Shown piece by piece: positions 21,060-27,845 of a stretch of 27,845 nt of DNA (within the stretch, counting starts at the first letter, position 1; every line of letters begins with the position of its first letter). This DNA comes from Elysia marginata (Eukaryota; Mollusca; Gastropoda; Plakobranchidae): the NCBI GenBank assembly GCA_019649035.1, contig BMAT01007116.1, positions 138,017 through 165,861 of the forward strand. Reading direction: 5' to 3'. The position numbers and the translations under genes are program-made. Under the pieces are notes generated by a model, which worked only from the letters and a program-made list of their open reading frames with translations, made no database searches and was not told where the DNA came from.

Positions 21060-21120
21060 GACAATCAAAGTGCAGTATCTCCCATATAATTTTCACAGAA
21101 GATACTGCATTTTAATTGTC
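21060..21120. other. Near-perfect 21-bp stem hairpin with 19-nt loop
   Basis: The left arm is GACAATCAAAGTGCAGTATC plus T (21060-21080). The right arm (21100-21120) is its reverse complement except for one C-A mismatch and one G-T wobble. The ~61-nt size fits a microRNA precursor or a very short fold-back element. I do not recognise either arm as a known microRNA seed family. Confidence 0.5.
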
Positions 21121-23007
21121 CGGGACAGAGTATGTGGATGTCATAAATTTGTAGAGCAATCATTTTTATTTTTTGCTTAAACAAATTATCGTAGGTACAA
21201 AAGAAGAGCACGGCAAACCGTTGAATATAGCACAAAGCGTAGAGAAAGGCTATGTATTGATATGGCATATAAGGAAATAGATGACATCAATCGAGTGTAT
21301 CTACACCATGGTATGATAAAGACGAAGGTCTTTTTGTTCTTTTGTTAGATTTGTTCACTTCAATTCTGCCGTGTCCTTTGATATCAAAAGGTTTTGGGGG
21401 GATTTTCAAGAGGTTGTTGAACTTGCCAGCTCTAACAGTCACTCAGTGTGCTTTATTAGGCTATTCTTTTGACTGCTAGAAAGTAAAAAGAGCGAGAGAA
21501 AACCTAAATGCTAGATCTATTCCTTTGCTGTACTGTAATGCCAGAACGCTGCCTATAAGACGAGACAAGGTTTATCTTTATACTCGAAAAGACGGAGGAA
21601 AAAAGAAATGTTTGACGTTTCTTATTATCTTAATCTTCCCTAAGAAACTTATACAAGGAACACAAGAAAAAAAAGGGGGCAAGGAAAAATAAAAGGATGA
21701 CAAAGAGCCTGGGAGGAGGGGATATGAAGGGGAGAAAAAGGTACATTTATAGAGAGAGAGCGAGAGAGTACAGAGACAAAGAGGGTGAACGTTTCAGAAT
21801 TTAGGGTTGTAAGAAACTTTGAAAAGATGAGAAGGGTGTTAACCGAAGTCAAGTATATGACTTTTAATAATCCAATGTGGCACTAATTTGGTGTCTCTAC
21901 TCTTCACTATGAAATTGAATGTACAACTGTTTGGTTTGTAATGGACCTCCTTAGTTTAAAATGTAATAATTTTTTAAGCCTTTCTTAAGGTTTTCATACA
22001 GCTTAATCATTTAATTTGTAACACGGGCCTTGGTAACCAAAGTAATTGGGATCCTCTCGTTACGGAAAAAAATCTAAAAACTAAAGCTTATTTCTATAAT
22101 TATTTTCGATTAGTTTGGTTTTTAATTGCAAATTTGGAATTCAGTTTGGGTTTGTGAGGAGGTCGACAGGACACTGAAAAGGCCTCCATGATGAAGGGCT
22201 AAACATGTACCAAGCATCTTGGCTTGATTTTAAGACGGACATTTACCACTTGAATGCAATGTGGACGATTCCGTCCTCTGCTAATATGCTTTTGAAATAT
22301 GATTGCGGAAAAAATCTGGCCAAACATAGTAATATGTAGTTGCAAATAGCGGCGCATATGCTTTGTGAATTATTTTCGCGATAATTTTTATCTCCCATCT
22401 CAATAACATCCTTAATTTTAAGTCAACGCTCAAAAGGTTAACAGTACTGACGTAGGAAAAGGTTAACAATATCACACGTTATACCTTACTACTTCACAAA
22501 AACCAGCACATCAAAACTATCAGCCTTTCTTGTAAAAAAATATTACCAAGCCTAAAAAAAAACCTTATAAGATAGAATTTTAGTTTTGAATGCAATAGTC
22601 GATTTTTTTCGATCATCTTGATAAGGGTGCACATGCAGTCTTAGCGCGAGCAAAGGACATAATGCATCAATAACGCCGTTAGGCTAATTTTCTGTCCGTG
22701 AGCAATTATTTTTTTATTATTCAGAAAGCAACGTATAAGACAAATGATGCAAGTAGACGGTCGTGAATAAGAACAATGTTTTAAAGCATCGACTCTTTGG
22801 CGCCTGGTTAGAAATTTTCAGAGCACACGCATTTTCTTAAAAAATTAAGAAGTCCAATAATAATGAAAATAATATTAAAAAAATGTATGCTGGTCCAGAA
22901 AAATTTCTTTAGTTAATTGCTTGAAATAGAAATATGTTAGGCAATAATCGGGTCAAAAAAAAAAAAAACAAATTGCCACAAACTGCCGTTATAGATCTAG
23001 ACCTATA
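21121..23007. other. AT-rich intergenic sequence, no gene recognised
   Basis: One copy of a diverged ~90-bp repeat (about 21239-21325) resembles 19589-19677, sharing AAGGAAATAGA, GACATCAATCGAGTGT and TCTACAC. GA-rich DNA lies near 21730-21785. Nothing else could be named. Confidence 0.45.
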
Positions 23008-23530
23008 CAGTAGAAACCTCTTATAACAGGGATGATGGGACCAAAACAGAATCCCTGTTTTATCAGACAACTGTTATATTAGATCCCTTTTATATCATGA
23101 GGGCTAAAGAAAAAAAGGACTGAACTGACCTAGTCTCTGGTCTGGCGTTTATTGTAAAAATTAGCTTAAATAAGGGAAAAAAGCAGAACAAATGGAATGT
23201 CTTTTATTGCCAATTGAGATGCCGACACGCAAATTGTCCCGAGTGAAGCCCTGGTTTTAGATGAGAGAGTTACAGTGGTGGATCAGCGTGGGGGGAGGGG
23301 GGCGAATAAAGAGGCATTTGTATTGCGTTTGGGGTTGCCTAAAGCCTGTTTGCCGTAAAAGCTTGTCTCAACACGCCTCTTATAACCAGTTTAGTCATCT
23401 GATCTCCCTGTTATAATAGGTATTTATTTTAACTTTAAAGACAAAGAGGGAGAAAAAACGGGCTATCGAAATAGCCCCATTATAACCAGATCCACGTTAT
23501 ATCAGACCCGGTTCGAATTTGTTTCCTCTG
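23008..23530. mobile_element. pogo/Tigger-like element, family C longer copy
   Basis: The left end CAGTAGAAACCTCTTATAAC follows TA (23006-23007). The right end, reverse complemented, starts CAGAGGAAACAAATTCGAAC and is followed by TG, probably a decayed TA. Internal blocks CTCTTATAACCAG and CCCTGTTATAATAGG echo the left end. The element is 523 bp, with no transposase ORF. The CAGTRGAAACC-type end fits the same superfamily as 12280-12439 and 15391-15553. Confidence 0.55.
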
Positions 23531-24180
23531 TGCATTGCGAGAAAGCGCGTGCCAATGAACCCAGCCGACGGATATTTCTAGATGTTGATTTTAAAATCTG
23601 AGTCACCATAATGGTACAGAGTGATGGATACAAGCAGCGAGGTCTATACTGAGGGCCAAATCATCCAAATACACACAAACACTTTTGTAAATATCTCAAC
23701 AATGACATATCTTATTAATATTTTGAAGTGAGTTAGAACAATTGCAAACTGAAAAAGCACTCAGTGTTCTGAAATCTGAGCCCTTCACAAGCCAATGTTA
23801 TAGATGGAGGAAGATACATTATTTTTAGTTTACTTTTGATAGTTTGGCCCGTCTTTATAGTTCGCAAAGAGGCATGTGCCATAAAATTTATCAAAGATAT
23901 TTTATGTGGATCACAGCCACTATTTTTAATACCATTTTAAGCCAACAAGTAAAAAAACTGCTTGAATTACACAATTATGGCTAAAAAGTATAGTTCTAGA
24001 TGAGGACATTAGATCAGAGAGCCACACAGCTGGTGTTGTATGAGGGTGTCCAGTGGTGGTCCGTTCGGGAGGTTGATGCTGGTAGAGTGGACGTACGAAA
24101 AGAAGCCGACTGATCACAGTAAGATTTTCATCCATGAATTCACGATTGACCTGTTATGACTAGCAAGACAATTGTTACTG
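23531..24180. other. Intergenic sequence, nothing recognised
   Basis: No supported feature. The 69-residue ORF at 23926-24135 on the minus strand has no family signature. Confidence 0.4.
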
Positions 24181-24186
24181 AAATCT

Positions 24187-24307
24187 GATGATCATCATCA
24201 CCATTATCATTATTCCCATCGTCATTATCATCAGCATCATAATCACCATAATGATCACTATCATCATCATGATTCTCATCATAATCATCATCATAATCAT
24301 CATTATA

Positions 24308-24366
<59 letters not shown>

Positions 24367-24367
24367 T

Positions 24368-24404
<37 letters not shown>

Positions 24405-24411
24405 CTATGAA
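24187..24411 (+). repeat. (ATC)n / CAT microsatellite
   Basis: About 225 bp of ATC repeats, variable at the left and nearly pure at the right. It gives poly-His, poly-Ile and poly-Met ORFs in different frames, none of them a gene. Confidence 0.95.
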
Positions 24412-24663
24412 TCTTTCTTCTTTTTATGAAATCATGACTATTGTTGCTATTATTTCTATAAATGTCATTATCATTATATTACCGACATTTTTATAACGTG
24501 CCTTTTTATCTATTGTTCGGTCCCATGGGTCAGTTAGAGATTTTTCTTTTTCCCTTTTTTATGTACATGTAGTTTGAATGGGATCTGCAAGACTCAAAAG
24601 TTATTATTATGCTATATTCTAACCCTACGCCCTAGTAAGACGCGAAGAAGGCACTTCTCTCAA

Positions 24664-25086
24664 CCCTGGTCCGTCCGCGGGAATGAATCCTCCAATAGAC
24701 TTCTGTAGGTAACTCTCCAAATACTGAAGCTATAAATACTAAAGAGCGCCCATGATGTCATTGACTGGGTTATTTTTTAAAGCCTTTGACCCCATCACGA
24801 AACTTGACACCCCATCAAAGGTTCAGACAAGACGTAGAATGGAAGTTCCAGAGAGCATTCAATGAAGCAGACTAGCAGTGAGAGCCTGTGATACTACGAT
24901 TCGCTGTTGAAATCGCTGTCTAAATCTATAGCATCCTACAGATCTTTAGACAAAGCTTTCATTGATAAATTAACGTGCCAAATACTTACTTCTTATTTTT
25001 GATTTGAGCGAGACCAAATTCTAGGGAGACCTGACGTCACCCACAGAAGTTTATTGGAGTTTTCATTCCCTCGGTCTGTACAAGGG
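24664..25086. mobile_element. 423-bp MITE with ~45-bp terminal inverted repeats
   Basis: The left end CCCTGGTCCGTCCGCGGG, GAATGAATCCTCCAATAGAC and TTCTGTAGGT is mirrored at the right; reverse complemented, it reads CCCTTGTACAGACCGAGGG, AATGAAAACTCCAATAAACT and TCTGTGGGT. About 45 bp match at each end with a few substitutions. The inside is non-coding. I cannot name the superfamily, and no clear target-site duplication is visible. Confidence 0.65.
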
Positions 25087-25394
25087 AGACAGATCGACCT
25101 TTGTGACCACGGGCTCAAAAAGGGTGTGGCAGCACTCTTCTATGACGAATTTTAGATATTGAGATAGAGGACGTAGAGGCCAATATTTATAGAGTAATTA
25201 GAAAGAAAAATGTTTTTAAAGGCAGGGCCTAATATTTTATGCCATCGATCATAAGAAAATATTTATGGTTTCTTGTAACCCGAAAGGCTTTATCAACTCT
25301 CAGCACTTCGCGATTTAAGTTCTTTGCTCACGGGAGAGAAAAGCTGGAGATCTCTTGACTTACTTCACTTAATTCCTTCCGCGTCTCAGTCGTC
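25087..25394. other. Sequence between MITE and LINE fragment; probably LINE 3' region
   Basis: No ORF or named element. On the minus strand it follows the end of the LINE ORF2 remnant, so part of it may be that element's 3' untranslated region. Confidence 0.3.
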
Positions 25395-25850
25395 CTACGG
25401 TGACGCCTCGGCAGCTTCTAGGATCTTCGCCGACAGTTTTCTCCAAGTCTATCTTTCCGGGCGATAGACCTCAGGTTTCAAGATCTTCTAGACCTGTCGG
25501 ATGTAGTTGGCTGTCTAGCAAACGTGATAGGTCTTTATTGAGAACAAATGGCAATGTTGTTAAAGGGCGCCTCTAAATTTTCTTCCATGTGATATGAAAT
25601 AGCTATTCATCGACTTATTAGTGGGTATTTCAGATTTTCTTCAAAGGATATGTCCAAACAAGCACCATCTGCTTTCAAGGATGGAGATAGACAGGGGGCG
25701 CTCATCGCACTTTTTGTATTGAGATGAATTTGTGATCTTAATCGGGTATTTGATGTTTAGTATTTTTCTCAGTTGTTGACGGTGAAATGCATTTAGCTTT
25801 TCTTCTTCTGTTAGTGCTAGCGCCCAAGTGTCGCAGTTGGCCACTCAAAA
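25395..25850 (-). pseudogene. Decayed C-terminus of a non-LTR retrotransposon ORF2
   Basis: On the minus strand from about 25850 the reading ANCDTWALALTEEEKLNAFH is followed by RQQLRKILNIKYP and SRWCLFGHIL. This is the post-reverse-transcriptase region of LINE ORF2 proteins (C-x-TW, LxAFHxRxLRxIL, RWxxFGH motifs; family knowledge). Reading on in shifted frames gives EIPTNKSM, KFRG, TTLPFVLNKDLSRLL, SIARKDRL and AKILEAAEASP, the last ending in TAG (25397-25395), which is also the family's usual end. At least two frameshifts and internal stops show it is dead. It is 5'-truncated near 25850, as is common for LINE insertions. Confidence 0.8.
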
Positions 25851-27320
25851 ATTCAATTTTGACACACCCCTCCCCCCGGTTTTTTCGTTTCTTCATTAAC
25901 TTCGTTCCTAGAGTAATCTTCTTTTGCATGTATAGTTCTCATTTTTGAATTATTTTGAAGATCACCGAAACTTACTCAAAATGCAGACTTTCCTTTGAAA
26001 AACATGTTTGTATGTCCTAACAAGTGTCAATTTGTTCGAAATAGCATTATAAAAATTATCCTTTCTCTAAACCTGTACCTCAGCTTTTAAACTTCTATAG
26101 AACTGTGTCAAGTATAAGAGCGAAATTTATTTCAGTTGCGGTTTGCAGGTATACCCTTTTTAATGAGATTGATAAAAAAATTAAAAACGAATCTCCATAA
26201 AACTGTACCATTTAAAATTCATTTTCAAGAATCAGAGCAGTTATCGGTTTTCCTCTATTTAACATAGTCTAGTTCCAAGAGAATTCTTTGATAAAATAGT
26301 AGTCAAATGGTGCAGTTGAATTCACCAATATCACAGACAAAATAAGTTTTTGTTGCAGATCGATATATTTTCTGCTAACCTTCACGCAACCTACCAGCGT
26401 CATGCTTATGCATAGATAATTTCTATACATGCAAATTTTTAAATATAATTATGTATTACATATCTCCTTCAATAGCTTTACCTTAACTTAATCCTACCAG
26501 TCACAGGTCGGTTGACTTAATTCGAGTACAAGGTCGGGTCTCTATGACCCATATATTTTTAGAGAGAGATTTATAATTGCATAATAATAATGTTTGTCAG
26601 GTTTTGAAGAAAGGTACTTCAGAAAACTACATCTGCCTCTCCATCGAAGTAAATGTCCATCAACTGTCACAGAAAGGCCTGGTATGTAGTGCCTCTTGAG
26701 GGTTGAAAGAAATTTATCCCGCAGTTCACGAAAAGATATCGTTGTCTTCTTTGATTTTTGAATGATTTGTCACCAAAGCGATGACGGTTGCATAATTTTA
26801 GGAAGCGATCGCTAGTAAATGCACACCATTGTTTCACCTGATTTTAGATCAAAAACAAGTTTCAAGGGAATCATACTTTCATGTTCTTTGCACCTAGATG
26901 AATAGGACCCCCAATCAAAGCTGAATCAGTTTTCAGCTTCAAAACTGTCTCTTCTCTCGCTCGTTCTAAGTGTGTGTAATTGACGATGTTTGCTACCATT
27001 GAGTCAGTAAAAAATAATCTGAATTCAGAAAATGGCATTATCGCTGTTTCGCAGTATCGAAGGACATTCTTTGGGGGGCTTGACAACATTTTCGGCAGGA
27101 GTTCTCTGAATGGCAGGGGGAATCTTAGACCTTTAGCTTAGGCATTCCAAAAAATTCGTCCTTGAAACATGGACATTGAGGTGAAAAAATTAAACTCCCC
27201 CAAAGCACTTTAAATTGGGTCTATGGTATAGAGAAATTATCTATCTTAACTTATGTGAAAGAAAAAAGATAAAAAATTTTACCCTTGTAAAGGTAAAAGC
27301 CGTTATAGTTACAGCTCCCT
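25851..27320. other. AT-rich intergenic sequence, nothing recognised
   Basis: No gene or named element could be supported. The 72-residue minus-strand ORF at 26871-27089 has no family features. Confidence 0.45.
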
Positions 27321-27845
27321 TCATATTGAGGACATAACGATTCACTCCGATAGAAGTTTATAAATCTAAAAGTATGCATGTTTTATGGGATATTTGCGGT
27401 AGGAGGTTTTAGGCTACCCATTATTGAAAAACTACAACAGTTTTTATGAGTTTCACTCAGTTTATTTTTTTATAGAGGCAAAAATGTGCCGAGATATGCT
27501 GTGTTTATGGGAACCCATTACTGAAAAGTTCAAAATTTCCATAAATATTTTACAGATTCTATTCAAATTTCAATAAAATTATCTTCAATTCACACTAGAC
27601 CTTGCAAGTATAAAAGTTTTCAATTAGTTTCATTTTCAACAAAGGGAACATAATGTCACTTTTCGGACATAAGTGTAATTATTAAACTATTCTATTAGAA
27701 ATAAAAAAACACAAGCTTTTTGCAGGTTTATTTGTGATAAATTTATGTTTTCAAAGGTCTAGAGGGACAATTTTTATGAAACACGGTACATTTTCCCTTT
27801 TTTCTATAATCTAAACACGCATCATATTGAGGACATAACGTTCAC
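27321..27845 (+). repeat. Diverged repeat spaced about 501 bp, cut by the window edge
   Basis: TCATATTGAGGACATAACG followed by (A)TTCAC occurs at 27321-27345 and again at 27822-27845, with weaker likeness just before each copy. Between them, TTTATGGGA, then CCCATTA(T/C)TGAAAA blocks, recur at about 110 bp. This may be the start of a tandem array or two copies of a dispersed element; the second copy runs off the window. Confidence 0.45.

Noticed and set aside
24172..24496. Poly-His, poly-Ile and poly-Met ORFs
   Set aside because: They are translations of an ATC microsatellite in different frames.

Overview
This is animal nuclear DNA: AT-rich, intron-bearing, full of simple repeats and small transposon relics, with coding sequence in only about 2% of the window. 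The one real gene is the 3' part of a Brachyury (T/TBXT) T-box transcription factor gene on the + strand. Three exons (1321-1497, 6955-7232, 8190-8363) splice in frame and encode the last ~208 residues, ending in the family-type Trp-Ser-Pro-Leu-Thr-Pro-Pro tail and a TGA at 8361-8363. The T-box exons lie before position 1. The protein style, the heavy use of the palindrome TACATGTA, the tRNA-derived SINEs and the long GATA, AG and ATC arrays suggest a lophotrochozoan, most likely a gastropod or other mollusc. That placement is an inference.

Layout. 1-1320 is the end of an upstream intron with hAT-like MITE pieces. 1498-6954 is a long intron holding a CT-rich 136-bp tandem duplication, a tRNA-derived SINE with target-site duplications (3020-3326), a 447-bp MITE (4264-4710), a 13-nt cryptic exon-like island (5360-5372) and, at its 3' end, an 89-bp tandem duplication of the splice acceptor itself. 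7233-8189 is a short intron with another hAT-like MITE. From 8364 the 3' UTR begins, possibly reaching about 9.6 kb.

Beyond that I see no convincing gene up to 27845. The region holds the second 447-bp-family MITE (11794-12211), three pogo/Tigger-like TIR elements (12280-12439, 15391-15553, 23008-23530), a Leu(CAG)-like SINE on the minus strand (about 13718-13922), a LINE/SINE 3' tail with a TTA array (about 18950-19092), a 423-bp element with ~45-bp inverted ends (24664-25086), the decayed 3' end of a LINE ORF2 on the minus strand (25395-25850), several microsatellites, one near-perfect 21-bp hairpin (21060-21120) and a ~501-bp-spaced repeat at the right edge.

The most interesting points are the duplicated splice acceptor and the two potential microexons before the penultimate Brachyury exon, both of which would shift translation into the same alternative frame, and the roughly tenfold excess of TACATGTA. 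I found no prokaryotic, viral or CRISPR-type system.
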